A stretch of 64,000 bases of DNA from Diphasiastrum complanatum (taxonomy: Eukaryota; Streptophyta; Lycopodiopsida; Lycopodiales; Lycopodiaceae). Every line of letters begins with the position of its first letter. The stretch's first letter is position 1. This document shows positions 10,161 to 21,506 of the stretch, in pieces. The notes beneath the pieces are model-generated. The model saw nothing but the letters and a program-made list of their open reading frames with translations. It did no database searches and was not told the origin of the DNA. Position numbers and translations under genes: made by a program. The DNA lies in assembly GCA_029204225.1 (NCBI GenBank), contig CM055107.1, positions 18,836,218 through 18,900,217 on the forward strand. The letters are read 5' to 3'.

Positions 10161-10640
10161 GTTCATAGTTCAATGGACACTTTTTCTGGTAGATAGTTGT
10201 TGAGAATAGTTTCAGGATCAGGTGGCACAATAAACGGTTAACAGTTAGGTAGCTGATAGGATTAAGTTTAGGCAGTAGTTATGCGAATAATTGATGGTAG
10301 ACCTTTCATAAGTATGATGAGTTTGTGCTGCTAGTGTATGCCTTTTGTGAGTAAAGTAGAGTGAATGAAAAGAGATTATATATACTGTGAATCTCTGAGA
10401 AGTGATCATGTAATGAGATCTTTCTTGATAAGTGAGAAAATAAGCTTTTGTTAGGATGGAAATTTGTTCCGTACGTATGAGAATGATTGTGCTTTGATAT
10501 GTCTTTTGGTTGCACGCTTTAGACTTAACATGGGTTATGGGCCCACGACACGCACCCTGTTTTTAATCAGATTGTGTACTGAACAATCTTTTGAGAAGGA
10601 TTGATCATTATTATAGCTGTCTAAAAGGTATCGAGTAGTA
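10161..10640. other. Gene-free stretch
   Basis: AT-rich sequence precedes the copia gag fragment and may include a decayed LTR. A weak primer-site-like string, aaggtatcgag, occurs near 10626. I could not define LTR ends. Confidence 0.25.
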
Positions 10641-10654
10641 CAACGTTGAGAAGG

Positions 10655-10945
10655 ATGGCTCATATGCAGGAAACGAGGCAGGTCGAGAAACTGGAACATG
10701 AAAACTACGATGCATGGTCGTGGAAAATTTAGTTGATCCTAGATGAGAAAGAACTCTGGGATCTTGTCTTTGGAGCTAAAATAGAGCCGATCATCAAAGG
10801 AGAAGCATCAATGAATGTAGCAGAGAAGGGGAGATTGTTTCGAGACAGAATGAAGCAAGCTCTCTCCATTATTTGCCTATCTTTGGGAGATACTGCTAGT
10901 GCTCAAGTCAGAGATGCAAAAACTCCAAAAGAATTTTGTGTGCAA
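10655..10945 (+). pseudogene. Ty1/copia gag N-terminal fragment
   Basis: The start reads MAHMQETRQVEKLEHENYDAW with a stop shortly after, in 'KI*LILDEKELWDLV'. This is the usual copia gag opening (target-capture 'L.G.NY..W' block followed by 'LW..V'). The segment continues through RDRMKQALSIICLSL, typical of UBN2-type gag. Similarity ends near 10945, and no downstream pol follows. The remnant is non-functional. Confidence 0.7.
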
Positions 10946-10949
10946 AAAG

Positions 10950-13240
10950 TACAAAAAGGACCAAGAGTGGATCCTAATCTGATCCTCAAGAGGGATTGGT
11001 TGTCAGATTACTTGATCTATCAATCTACTTGAGATTAAGATCAATCTAGATCAATTCTAGACACAAAATCCTAACAAGAACATTCATTAATTGAAGGTAG
11101 GTGTACTTTATGGTTTCACACGTGTGAAACATTGTCTGAGTATGGACTCCAACCTGAAAATCAGGTACACATTGATAGAACCTCAAAACAATCAAAACAA
11201 ATGTAGACAAATGGAAAGAATCACTCAAAATTGCTTCCAAAACCAAGATTGGTGTCTCACAATGATTATGGCCAAATGTGGCTCTATATATACAATAAGT
11301 GAGAGCTCGTGGTACTGATCATCCCTTTGATCCCAGATGTGTGAAGGTGCTTTGTCATATGATGATTCATCATGCCAAACAAACACTTGGACAAAACCTT
11401 CTGTTTTGGGCACTTTTGGTCTATTTTCCTTCTATATGGAGATCTACTTGGAAATCTTCTAGAACTCAAAATTTGCCTACTTCAGCATGTGTGAGTTGTC
11501 CTCTACACATGGGATATGACACCTAACCAAAGGATGTGGCTTATGCAATCAATAGATTGATGCCATGTGTCATATGTCTAGAAAACTAGTTTTTGGCCTT
11601 TTTAGCCACTAGAACTTGAATTAAATCATATGTACATCCTATATGATTATGGTACATGACAAGTACACTAGTTTCACACGTGGGAACTGACAAAATCACA
11701 CGTGTGGGGAATGTCCACAAGATTGACTGATCTTAATTAAGCTTTGTGATTGGCACTATAACCTGATTCTAGATTGATCAACAAAATCTAGTTCAGAAGA
11801 AATGGCTAATCCACAATCTAGCATGCTAATCAACAGAGTATAATAGAAATGAATCAAGAATGAATAAAAATACAAGATTTTAATGTATGAGCATTAGCCT
11901 CAACACGAGTTAGAGAGAGAGAGAGCTAGAGAGATAACAAGCAATATTTGTTTAGATCCAAAATGGCATGAGATAGCTACAAAACTTTGGTTCTTCATCA
12001 TTGATTGTGTGAAGAGCTACACATATTTATCGAGATTGAGGTAGCTCGAGGTAGAACCATATCTATCCATTCCAAAATGACATCTAAAGTGACATCTAGA
12101 GTCTATGTGACATTTGTCACTTGTCATGCATAAATAATTTACCAACTTTTTACAAGTGTACTAGTTCTAGCTAGAAATGTCCAAATCATCATGCATGTGC
12201 CCATTAAACTTTGTGTAAAAAATACAGATCCTAAGTGGATCTAAACTCCAAGATCATTGGCTTGAATGCTTGCACTCCAAACTACATAAGCTAGGAATTG
12301 GCAACACATTCTATGCTACCTAGAATGCAAAGAACTTGATCAAAAAGCATTTATCACAAATGGAAACTTCCATAAACATCAAGTGCAGCCCAAAATAGCA
12401 TTATACAGTCCATAATACATCAGCCTACCACTTTTGGAAAGCACCTAAGATCATACACACAAAGCTTGAACTCAATCACTACACAATGCCAACAATGGAA
12501 GGAGAACCCAATAGAAAAATCTCTCATTAAGCAAATGAATACAATGGATCTGCTCCAACCTGTTTCTCCACGGCCTACCTGCTATATATATCTGAGAGAG
12601 ATGACTCTCTCTCCTCTCTCTAGACCCTCCTTCCCTAAAATATGCCCTATATAGGTAAAATTGGCATATATGTCCAAAATACATGAAAATGGACTCATTT
12701 CGAAGGTCTTGAAGTTTGACACTTCTTCATACTGAAAAAATACACTTACTAAAAATATCTAGACCTGTTTCACACGTGTGAAAAGTCAGATCCTAAACTA
12801 TGTGCCATTTTTAGCAATTTTGGCCTAAAACTAGACAAGGAAATGTTGACAATTTTCACACTTTGTGCATGCCTTGCATGTCACTATGGATCACTTACAA
12901 TTAATGCTTGTGAGTTGCCACGAGTTTCTACAAACATAATCATGCTAATTCTATGTCTACAAACTATATGCAAGTTGCATTTATCAAACTAGATAATACA
13001 TAACCATGTAGCGCGAGTTCTATATAGGCCAAACTTGGAATTTTGCATTAATGAGCTACATACTTGCATGGTACAACATTTGTAGCAAGCCAAGAAATCA
13101 ATATGGATTGTTTTTCAATTTTAACAGGAACAGGCTCCACACATGTATGTTTATCTGTATACAAGATTTTTGGCCTCTACCAAGCTTATTTTTGCATTTT
13201 TCACACTCCTCCTCAAAAATCTAGCTTGGTAAATTTAGCT
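10950..13240. other. Gene-free AT-rich repeat region with CACACGTGTG palindromes
   Basis: No coding sequence is visible over about 2.3 kb. The stretch holds a perfect 18-bp palindrome, gtttcacacgtgtgaaac (11113-11130), near-identical copies at about 11669-11705 and 12767-12784, and GA/CT-rich patches near 11914 and 12590. Similar CACACGTGTG motifs occur in the repeat at 57.5-58.4 kb, so the regions may belong to one family of LTR or non-coding repeats. Confidence 0.45.
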
Positions 13241-13344
13241 TGATGGAAAACATGATGATCTTGAACTTGACTCATGGGCTGAATTGGTCTTTGCTGGTTC
13301 AAAAGGTGTGAAGGTCAGCCAATGAGCTTGATGTTGATCTGAAA

Positions 13345-14232
13345 TCACCATATCCATGATAGTGCTTCTTTGATGTTGACATATTTGATGAACTTGAGAG
13401 TTTTGCACCATCCTAGCATCTTCGAAATTGATTCCTTCCAAATTTCATGTAGATGCTTGACTTTGAGACTTGCTCCTTCTTCATGTGCATGCTCCTCCAT
13501 GAGAAAATAAAGACTTCCTCTTGACTTATTAGGATCACAAAGATCTAACATCATGTTACCATGATCTAGAGAATTAGACTTATCCAAGTTGGCAAGACTA
13601 TGCATGCTATAATAACAAAGTGTTTGCATCATATCTTCATGTTTGTTTACCATGCTAATCTCAGATCCAATGAGTCTAAATACTTCATTATGGAGATAAG
13701 TGTCTTTAAAACATGATTCACTTACTCTCATAAAGAGTTTACAATTTGTCTCAATACAAATTTTCAAACTATGAGTGAACAAATCACTTTTGCTCTTACA
13801 TGACCTAAGAGCATACATTTGATGAAATAAGCATTTGCTTTCTAATTGATTTAAAATCAATTTCAACCTTTTAAGAACATCATCTATGTTCTCAAAAGAG
13901 ACTTCATACTCAACTAGTATGGCTTTACTCCAATTTTGAGATGCAATGATCTCACTAAAGCAAATTGATTTATCAAATGACATAAGAGAAGTAAGTATGT
14001 GATGTATACCACATGAGATATGCTCTTCTTTCCCTTGAAATGTGAGCCACATGAACTCAACCATATTTTTTGAGTTTCTTTTTGGAATCACAATTTGAGA
14101 AGGTCTCTCCTCCTCAATCCTTGGCACACTTGAACCTTGAGATGACTCCTTAAGATCCTCTTCATGGTGCTCCTTTTTGATGAAAAATCCGAGACCTCCA
14201 TGTCTCATAATGATCACAACAAGTATGACCAT
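13345..14232 (-). CDS. Unidentified intact ORF, 295 aa
   Basis: An uninterrupted minus-strand frame is rich in K, S, E and Cys. The N-terminal part is charged (EEDLKESSQGSSVPRIEEER), and the rest alternates hydrophobic and basic residues. A central block (SLMSFDKSICFSEIIASQNW, then SKAILVEYEV) is repeated, diverged, in the adjacent ORF at 14407-14727 (ALMSTYEDLFCFEGIFVSQR, then WLKAILVECD). This indicates an internal tandem duplication of a unit of about 150 codons. No known domain is recognised. It lies inside a copia fragment (gag-protease at 14.8-16 kb), so it may be inserted or transduced sequence. Codon usage is AT-rich like the surroundings. Confidence 0.35.
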   Translation of the reverse strand: MVILVVIIMRHGGLGFFIKKEHHEEDLKESSQGSSVPRIEEERPSQIVIPKRNSKNMVEFMWLTFQGKEEHISCGIHHILTSLMSFDKSICFSEIIASQNWSKAILVEYEVSFENIDDVLKRLKLILNQLESKCLFHQMYALRSCKSKSDLFTHSLKICIETNCKLFMRVSESCFKDTYLHNEVFRLIGSEISMVNKHEDMMQTLCYYSMHSLANLDKSNSLDHGNMMLDLCDPNKSRGSLYFLMEEHAHEEGASLKVKHLHEIWKESISKMLGWCKTLKFIKYVNIKEALSWIW

Positions 14233-14727
14233 TCAATATGCACTTCCTATGATTATCAAGATTACTTATGCTAGAACCATAAGTCCAAAAATCACCACAA
14301 CTTGGCATAATTTTTTCAATATTGAAATCAAAAGGTATTTCCATCTCAATAAGGCTAACTACTTGCTTATGGATATAAGTGTCCACTTTGGATGCTTCAC
14401 TCATTCTCATAAGAAGATTGAAAACTTACAATTTTCATCTTTATGAATGAACACATTATTCATGATCTTATTGAAACTAAAAGAATTTACATTATGAAGA
14501 CATTTCCATTTCTTTGACTTCATAACTAATGTAAGCTTACAAGGAAAACATGATTTGCTATACTTTAAGGCATCACACTCAACTAGTATTGCCTTAAGCC
14601 ACCTTTGAGATACAAAAATCCCTTCAAAGCAAAATAGATCTTCATAAGTTGACATGAGAGCATAAATGAAACTATTTTTATTTTGTGACTGATGCTCCTT
14701 ATCCTTGATAACAGACAAGTGGTCCAT
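14162..14727 (-). pseudogene. Diverged upstream repeat unit of the 295-aa ORF
   Basis: Two minus-strand frames (14727-14407 and 14410-14162) together resemble the block in the 295-aa ORF. They share the order 'ALMS..D..CFE.I..SQ.W.KAILVE', a Cys/Lys-rich middle, and an MRMSEASKVDTYIHKQVV-type segment that parallels MRVSESCFKDTYLHNEVF in the downstream ORF. A stop or frame change separates the pieces. Confidence 0.4.
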
Positions 14728-14729
14728 CG

Positions 14730-14800
14730 ATGCAAGAAGTTTCCGGTTCCATTCTCAAGAGATGCAAGAAGTTTTCTGATCCCTGGAGACGACACGGCTT
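14730..14800. repeat. Short block shared with the 87-bp array end
   Basis: This contains two partial copies of 'cattctcaagagatgcaag' followed by 'ctgatccctggagacgac', matching 8717-8770. It marks a junction between two repeats of different origin. Confidence 0.6.
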
Positions 14801-14804
14801 TGAA

Positions 14805-15960
14805 TATATCTTCATGCCCAGATCTGCCATTTTTGTGACAAATAACAGGTCCTTCTTCAATGATGGCACATATAGTGCCCCTTCTAGATCTCTGCGTCCA
14901 TTAGGCGTCATCATCTGGATTATTCCAGTTCCTTCCACTCTGTGTTGGCCATCATCACCAAGCTTGATTGATCTAGATGTGCAGCTTGGTTGAAACTTAT
15001 GCAGGAGTTCTCTCCTACACATAACATGGACAGTAGCTCCATAATCTATTATTATACTCGAACAATTCTCTTGTGTGAGATATGCAGTGTCGCCTTCTCC
15101 CTCTGTCAACACAAATGTGCTGGCGTCTTCCTCTTGTTGTGGGGACGATTTTGCTGCATGCACACTGTCCTTCCTAAGATTCTTTCCTTTGAAAGCCTTT
15201 GACTTAGGATTGTATCAATACTCACTTGCATAATGTCCTGTCTTCTGACAGTGAAAGGAGGTAACATTTTTCTTGTCCTGCTTCTTATAACTGCCTGCAT
15301 CCTTTGCTTCTAGCTGGTGCTTGCTTCTGGAAAAGTCTCCTCGCTGAGCGTTCATCCCCTTTGCTTTTACAAATTGGACCTTCTCATCATCTTCTTTTTG
15401 CTCACAACCTGTTGTCGTATCTGCTTTTCCTCGGCGACAGCCTTTGCTACATCATCAAAGGTAATATAAGGAGATCACATTAAAATTGTTCTTAATGACT
15501 GGTAGGCCTGTGGAAGTAATCTGATCAGAAATATAAACTACTGTGTAGGTGGTATTCTGTGCTCCACTCGTGCTGCTGCTAATTGTGCAAAGATGGTTTT
15601 CATCTTGTTCACATGAGAATCAAGGCCAACACCATCCCAGTTTAAGCTAAACAGTTGATTTGTTAGATGCAAGACCTCTGTCCTGGTTTTTGCCTCATAC
15701 TTTTCCTGCAGGCTCTCCTAGATCTGTTGACTGTGATCAAGATCGTCAACATTCATTAGGATTTCAATGACAGAGTGATAAGAGCAACAACTTTATCATC
15801 CTTCCTTCTCCATTCGTTAATTCTGACTTCATTCTCTTCTGGCATTGCTTCAGTGTCATCCACGATGCCCCATAAACCTTCTCCTTTTAGGAGAATCATG
15901 GTTCTTCTTTTCCAGTAACCGTAATTCGATCCATCAAGAATCATAGTGATTTTCTGTGAA
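14805..15960 (-). pseudogene. Ty1/copia gag and protease (degenerate)
   Basis: The minus strand from 15944 encodes the copia gag start (ILDGSNYGYWKRRTMILLKG), then gag core with several stops. A damaged zinc knuckle follows near 15260 (FHCQKTGHYASEY, first Cys replaced), then the protease region at 15163-14805. The active-site motif reads IIDYGATVHVM where D-S-G-A-T is usual, so Asp is kept and Ser is changed. The next block, LYVPSLKKDLLFVTKMADLG, is the normal copia sequence preceding the pre-integrase domain. Similarity ends near 14805, where a short block shared with the 8.7-kb array begins. Integrase and RT are absent. Confidence 0.8.
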
Positions 15961-16008
15961 ATGTTGAAAGCCAGTCTGGCCCATCTTGGAGTTCCAATCC
16001 AAGAACCT

Positions 16009-16020
16009 GCTCTGATACCA
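16009..16020 (-). other. Primer-binding site of minus-strand copia element
   Basis: The plus strand reads gctctgatacca, which is the complement of TGGTATCAGAGC. That sequence pairs with the 3' end of plant initiator Met-tRNA and is the usual copia primer site. It lies immediately 5' of the minus-strand gag at 15944. Confidence 0.85.
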
Positions 16021-16023
16021 CTG

Positions 16024-16429
16024 ATAGAAAATTCGGAAGCTCAAATGTAGAAACAAGAATTATCTAGTTTCTACTATTGCAACATATGGCAGACAACAAT
16101 TACATATTTATTGCATGAGAATGGAAATAATGGGCAGAAGAGAAAGTAAATCAATCAGACATAAAGCAATTGCAGATTACTGCGTCTAATGCACTCTTTG
16201 CATTTATATCATCTGAATTTACATATTTACAACAAAACTTGTGCGTTGTTTGGATCTCAGACTCTCTCTTACGAACAACTAGTATCATGTACTAACTTCT
16301 CATCTATGTCTCTCGTTAATCCTTTATATCGAGAATGGAGAGACAATTGATCTAATCCTAGTAATTAAAAGAACATCCTAATTCTAATTACTTCCAGTTA
16401 GTTGTCCTTGTCCACTTTTGCTTTCCTAC
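16024..16429 (-). mobile_element. Probable 5' LTR of minus-strand copia element
   Basis: Sequence outward of the primer site begins TGATAGAAAATTC on the plus strand. It can be closed at ...TTTCCTACA (16429), giving TG/CA ends and a length near 406 bp. The inner boundary is well placed by the primer site. The outer boundary is a guess because no second LTR or target duplication was found. Confidence 0.45.
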
Positions 16430-16611
16430 ATTCCGTTATTCGCATTGTCTATTCACGATCTGGTTCCAATTTAGCAAAAGTGCGAAATATGCGAAAAGTG
16501 TGAAAATAGCATAAAACGCCTATCATGCAAAATTGGCTTGCAAAAAAATGTGAAGGCCAAAAATCCATGCGAAAGGTTTTAGAAGTTCACAAATTTTTAA
16601 CACGTGGCATT

Positions 16612-17820
16612 TGGGGATGGAAAAAATTCAATACAACATCAGAATGTTGGTACAATGCTCGTCTGCTGCAAATGCCAGCGCTCTGTGCACAGCTATTCTG
16701 ATTAGCTTCCGTATTATCCACACAAGACTATTGATGTGACGTTGTATGTGTGGCGTGTTTATGAGAAACGTGAGGATGCTACAGCTTCTGAAAATGTGGG
16801 AATGGAAGGATTTCCTCCTTTGTCACAGGATTCAGCCCACGCGGAAACGAAACAGCCTGTAGATCCCTATACGGTGACGCCTCCACAATATGCAGCAGGT
16901 CAATGTTCATCTGTTTCGATAGAGAAATGGATGTTGCGACACAAATTTATCTGGACGATTATGCTGCTGCTGCGTACACTAAAGCAAAATGCACAAGGAA
17001 GGCTGCCAAAGAAGTCAGGGCTTGAGCTGATGCGCTAAACCTAGTTTCTGACAAGCCTACAACAAAAGCCACGACAACACTACAGGCAGCACTTCTTGCA
17101 GAAGAAGATGTCGCTGAGGCTCTAACCCTGCTTCGTTATGCATCGGTGGATTCAAGCAGTTCATCATCGAGGAGTAGTTCGGTGGATTAGTTCATCATCG
17201 TGGAGGACCGAGTGAAATATCTCATGATTAGTTAAATAGAAGACTAGCAATCAGCAGGGCAGCTGTGTCTGTCACATGCTGCAATGTGACTAATTCAATC
17301 TTTGACAGAAGCTCAAAACCAGATTGCGGACGATCTGGATTGCCTCAATGGTTTTACGTTTTTTGGCATTGCCCACAACAAAGTATATCGTTTTCGTTTT
17401 TCCATACTTGAAATTTTTTGTGTCTCGTATTTTTTAAGGAGTATCATGTATTTTTCTTGTTTAAGAACTACGGTTGGTTCTCCTTGTTCGAGATCTTCCG
17501 AAACTCTTGTTCATTATTAGGTGTTAGAATTAACAGGACTCTTAGCCACACCACATACACTGAGCACATTCAAGAATTATACCTAGGGACAAGCTGCTTC
17601 CGTAATAATAGGTTTAGCTCAAAATTAGCACATCCCGAAACAGTAATTATGCAAATCCTAGAGCCATTGCTCAGTTTAACTAGAAGCTGTCCACCTCTAA
17701 AGCTCTCCCTCCCACATCCTTGATTTTTAATCCAAAAAGGATGCATGTGGGCAGATGATTTGAATCCAAGAGCTACAGCCCGCATACAAATATAGTATCC
17801 TTCACAATCTCAAGCTTTGA
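16612..17820. repeat. Segmental duplication, copy 2
   Basis: The segment is paralogous to 8917-10160 in the same orientation, about 7.7 kb away. The two copies carry different mutations, so the duplication predates their decay. Confidence 0.8.
16626..17200 (+). pseudogene. Duplicated unidentified gene fragment, copy 2
   Basis: This is equivalent to copy 1 at 8870-9475. It reads CCKCQRSVHSYSD with a TAG where copy 1 has Gln, then LYVWRVYEKRED, in which two of the Cys of copy 1 are replaced. The frame continues through ENVGMEGF and PPQYAAGQCSSVSIE. Near 16925 it shifts by one base relative to copy 1, so the open frame 16736-17038 ends in nonsense sequence. In the shifted frame the Ala-rich helix and a Ser-rich end (ASVDSSSSSSRSSS) continue. 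Function is unknown. Confidence 0.4.
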
Positions 17821-17883
17821 ACTATTTGCCATTGGATTTGGCAAATTTTAGTGAAAGCCATGATAATGCCTTTCTTTTTTGCA

Positions 17884-18059
17884 GGGAGCAAATCTCACAG
17901 GAATCCTTCATGATGTCTCGTTCACCTAAAATGCTTTCTAAAGGTTATTTATTATCTAGCAAGAGTGAAAATGTGGCATGTCTTCAACGTCTAAGCATTA
18001 ACTTGTCTTTGTTCGCTTCTGAAGAAGTTGTGCCAGCGTTCCCGGATGACACATTTTGA
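17884..18059 (+). CDS. Candidate terminal exon, unidentified
   Basis: The sequence 'ctttcttttttgcag' ends at 17883 and is a good 3' splice site. After it, an open frame of about 57 codons (EQISQESFMMSRSPKML... to PAFPDDTF) runs to a TGA at 18057-18059. The frame has balanced composition, unlike the flanking sequence. It directly follows duplication copy 2, so it could be a later exon of that gene. No family is recognised, and chance remains possible at this length. Confidence 0.3.
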
Positions 18060-18560
18060 CACTATGGATTCTTTTGCTACCCATCTATGTTTGTAATCAG
18101 GGCTTCAAACAAGTAGTTACAATGGAATGAAGGGTGGTGTAATGGACTCCCAACTTGTAGCTTTACTTTGGAGCCTTTAAATGGCTTGATAACATCCCCT
18201 GAATTCATATTCAGATACTAAGGCTCTTTTGTATGAACAATATCCCTAGAGGTGAGGAAAGTTTTCTTGTTAACTTCTCCACAAGTTTTATGATCCCTTT
18301 TATGGCAACTGCTTGATCGCTATTTCCTGGGTTTTTTGCAAGGTTTTTGATCTTGCTAGGGGTACAAAACGTGTGCTTTGATTTGGTTTTATTTACTTCC
18401 TATTTGTTCATGATTCGTCTACCTTTACAATTATACTCTCTAAGGGATCAGGCAGCTGATTATGATGGAAGAATTAAGAATGGTGTAATGGAACGTGAAA
18501 CGATGGTTTAGCTTCAAAGCATTCAAATTACTTGATAACATCCATGTTCACCTGAATTCA
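18060..18560. other. Gene-free stretch with a local duplication
   Basis: A block of about 105 bp at 18128-18235 ('ggtgtaatgga' to 'aaggctc') is repeated, diverged, at 18480-18590. No coding signal is visible. Confidence 0.5.
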
Positions 18561-18569
18561 TTTCAAAAG

Positions 18570-18930
18570 GCTCATTGTTTTGTACACACGATGCTACTGG
18601 AGGTGACTTATGGAAGGCTTCACCTTCTATAATGGGAGTCAGTGGCGTGAAGTCTAGTGACATGAAGTCTGCTTTGATATTTTTCTTTGCTCGTTGACAG
18701 ACATCACACGCTTTAATGACAACAAACGTGTCTTTAAACAAAGATGGCCACCACAATCCTGCTCGAAGGATAATCTTCGCTGTGGCTTCAGCAGAAAAGT
18801 GGCCACTCCCAACGTCCTTATGAGCTTGAGATATTATCGGTCGTATCTCATATTCATAAGCACATTGTCGAATAATGTCGTCAATGCCCCTTTTGTAAAG
18901 TTGTCCCGCTATTAACTGAAAGGGTGCTGC
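18570..18930 (-). pseudogene. Gypsy integrase zinc-binding domain (truncated)
   Basis: The frame includes HKDVGSGHFSAEATAKI, WWPSLFKDTF and CDVCQRAKKN, that is, the H-H-C-C zinc-binding module and the conserved W of gypsy integrases. The frame is shifted relative to RNase H upstream. Sequence after GEAFHK loses similarity, so the catalytic core is absent. Confidence 0.8.
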
Positions 18931-18932
18931 TT

Positions 18933-19517
18933 TTAGTAGAAATTTTTTTTTTCCGTTGTACCCAGGCCTTCTTTAAGTCTGTCTGTTGTGAGGAACTCAG
19001 TAATCTCCTCAGCCCATAAGGGTGTAGCATTGATATGAAAAAGGCATGCATCAGGAAGATCATCGTTGACTGGTGCAGTTGCTTTTTCAGCACTTGGTAG
19101 TCTGGAAAGGTAGTCCGCCATGAAATGTTGGGTCCCTTTCCGAACGACTACACGAAAATTAAATTCCTCCAAAATCAGCAACCATCGAGCTATTCGTCCC
19201 GTCTTACAAAACTTATTAACGATATATAGAAGTGTTTGATGGTCTGTGTAGAATGCAAAGGTCTGGCCTAATAAATAATGTCGTAGTTGTTGTAAAGCGT
19301 AGACCATCGCCAATGCTTCTCTCTCGGTAGTTGTATAGTTTACTTCAGCAGGCACCAGTTGCCTGTTCAAGAAACGTATGGGAAAGTCTTTGTCATACAC
19401 ATCCGGTTGCACAAGAAGATCTCCAATGGCATACTTACTTGCGTCAGTATGCACATGGAACTCTTTCGTGTAATCTGGCGAGCGGAGTATGGGAGCCGTG
19501 GTGAGGGCTGTTTTCAA
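18933..19517 (-). pseudogene. Gypsy RNase H domain
   Basis: Typical RNase H blocks are readable: PDYTKEFHVHTDASKYAIG (first Asp), TTTEREALAMVYALQQLRHY (Glu), FYTDHQTLLYI (Asp) and GRIARWLLIL. The open frame is 194 codons. It continues from RT through a tether at 19697-19520 (KIKVIVDMPFPATMKEVYVF) that holds a stop. It is related to the copy at 5.0-5.6 kb. Confidence 0.9.
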
Positions 19518-19697
19518 CTCCTCAAAGGCCTTAATTCGTTATTCGGTCCAGCAAGGATCTACCACAATTAAATAAACGAGGCATGTCTTACCAGCATAGT
19601 CGATTATAAAGATGTGATAATTATTGGTATGACCGAGGAAGACATATACTTCCTTCATTGTTGCAGGGAAGGGCATGTCCACTATAACCTTGATTTT

Positions 19698-20696
19698 TTA
19701 TGGGTCGGTAGAACTACCATCTTTTGAAATTATATGTCTGAGTACAACCTCATGGGTGACCCATATTTGACATTTATCAGGGTTTAGTGAGATTCCAAAT
19801 CTATGACAGCGAATGAAGATTTTCTCTAGGGCATCAAGGTGTGTAGCTGCGGAGGAATGTACATCTAGAGCATCGAGATAAATCTCCACGATCTGATGTA
19901 ACAGATCTTGAAAGGCCAGTTGCATGACCATTTGGAACGTTGAAGGGACGTTGCATAAGCCAAAAGACATAACGTTATAAGCGTAAACCTCGTTCTCTAT
20001 GGCAAAGGTCGTTTTATGTTTATCTTCAGAGGCTATTTGAACAAGGAAATAACCGCTGAATCCATCCAAGAAGCTGAAAGCTTCAGCTCCTGCCATTTCC
20101 TCTACGATTTGAGTCGTTAAAGGCAAGGGAAAATAGTCTTTCTTCGTAACCGCATTAAGGTTTTTGAGATCGACACAGATACGAAGCTTGCCATTTTTCT
20201 TGGTTACAACCACAATGGATGATACCCAATCAATATGTTGAACTTCATAAATGAAGCCTGCATTGAACAATTTCTTAATATCTTCGTTGATCCTCTCACG
20301 ATAGACAGGGTTAGATTGATAGGGTTTAGCCCTAATAGGCTTAGCATTGTCTTCTAAAGGAATCCTATGGACGACTATTTCAGGTGGGATTCCTTTCATT
20401 TCTATATAATTCCATGCAAATACATCTCTGTATTTGCGAAGTAATATTTTCAGATCAGCAAGTTGGATTGATGACAAATGTGCACCAACATAAACTATTC
20501 GATCTATCTCCTCGTCAGGATCTTTAAGGTTTAGTGGAATGCTCTTAGCAAGTCCTTCAAAGGAGTTGGAATTCGGTGTAGGCTCCCGATGTGGCTTTGG
20601 TAACTGGTTAACAACGTCATCTAGTGTAAAGTCTTTGAACTTTTGTGGAAGATCAAAAGATGTGTCCACAAAAAAATTTGGGACTTTGGGAATCAT
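19698..20696 (-). pseudogene. Gypsy reverse transcriptase with altered catalytic motif
   Basis: The open frame of 332 codons contains the RT entry region (YRDVFAWNYIEMKGI, then VVHRIPLEDNAKP), KLRICVDLKNLNAVT, FSFLDGFSGYFLVQI (first catalytic Asp), KTTFAIENEVYAYNVMSFGL and the YxDD position. The last reads YLDALDV, so the second Asp of YxDD is Ala, which would abolish polymerisation. Stops separate it from the linker ORF upstream and RNase H downstream, in the same frame. The gene is dead but well preserved. Confidence 0.92.
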
Positions 20697-20744
20697 CTGA
20701 GTTGATTCACTACCGGACGTGAAAGCTTGGTCGGATTGTTTAGT

Positions 20745-21254
20745 TTATGTCCCTTTGGACAAGGGCTTGATCGGCTGTTTAAGCTTCTCACGCATTTGTT
20801 TTTGACGCTTGGTTAATTTTGTATCAATAACTTTAGTTTTTTGTAACCGAGGTTTTTGTTGTTTTTGAGTGGGCGGTGTTGGTGCCTCACTTATTAGATC
20901 GTTGTCGATTGTATCCCAGACTTCGTCGGGATACACATCCCATGTATATACTTTGGGTTTGGGCTTGTATGTTGGGGTGTTGGGTACCTTGGATGTCATT
21001 TGGAAGTGAACCAACGGTCCTGGTGTCATTATCTCCTTAGGAATTGTTTTTGGCAGATAAAATTGTGCATCTAGATATAGGAGTACATGTTCATCCGTCA
21101 TGTCTACATCATCTATGAAAAGAATACCTTCTTCCGAAACATGGGCGGTAGAGACACTAGGTTCTCTTGGGCACCACGCTATAGGAATCGGGTCAATCAT
21201 CATAAGTGGGATGATGGGTGTGTCAATGTCTATAGAAGATGGGAGAATATCCAC
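20745..21254 (-). pseudogene. Gypsy protease-RT linker region
   Basis: The 169-codon open frame lies in the same frame as protease and RT. It is rich in Pro, Asp and Thr (MDILPSSIDIDTPIIPLMM, later KLTKRQKQMREKLKQ). Linkers of this type with low conservation separate protease from RT in many gypsy polyproteins. No separate domain is visible. Confidence 0.65.
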
Positions 21255-21506
21255 ATCTGCTGCAGCGGTTTCGATACGACATTGATTGGAATCAGTATAG
21301 TCCGCAGTGGCTAGTGCGTGACCCCAATTGATTATATTCGTGGATCTCGTATAGTGACCTTTTGGTTGGATTGGGACGCTATCTGATTTGTCATATGTTG
21401 TGGATGACCAATCATCGTATACCTTGGCGGGCTTGACGTCGTCTGTTGAGTCAACCGTGACTCGTTTATCGTAGTTACCAAAGGTAATTTTGCTATGCTT
21501 CCAATC

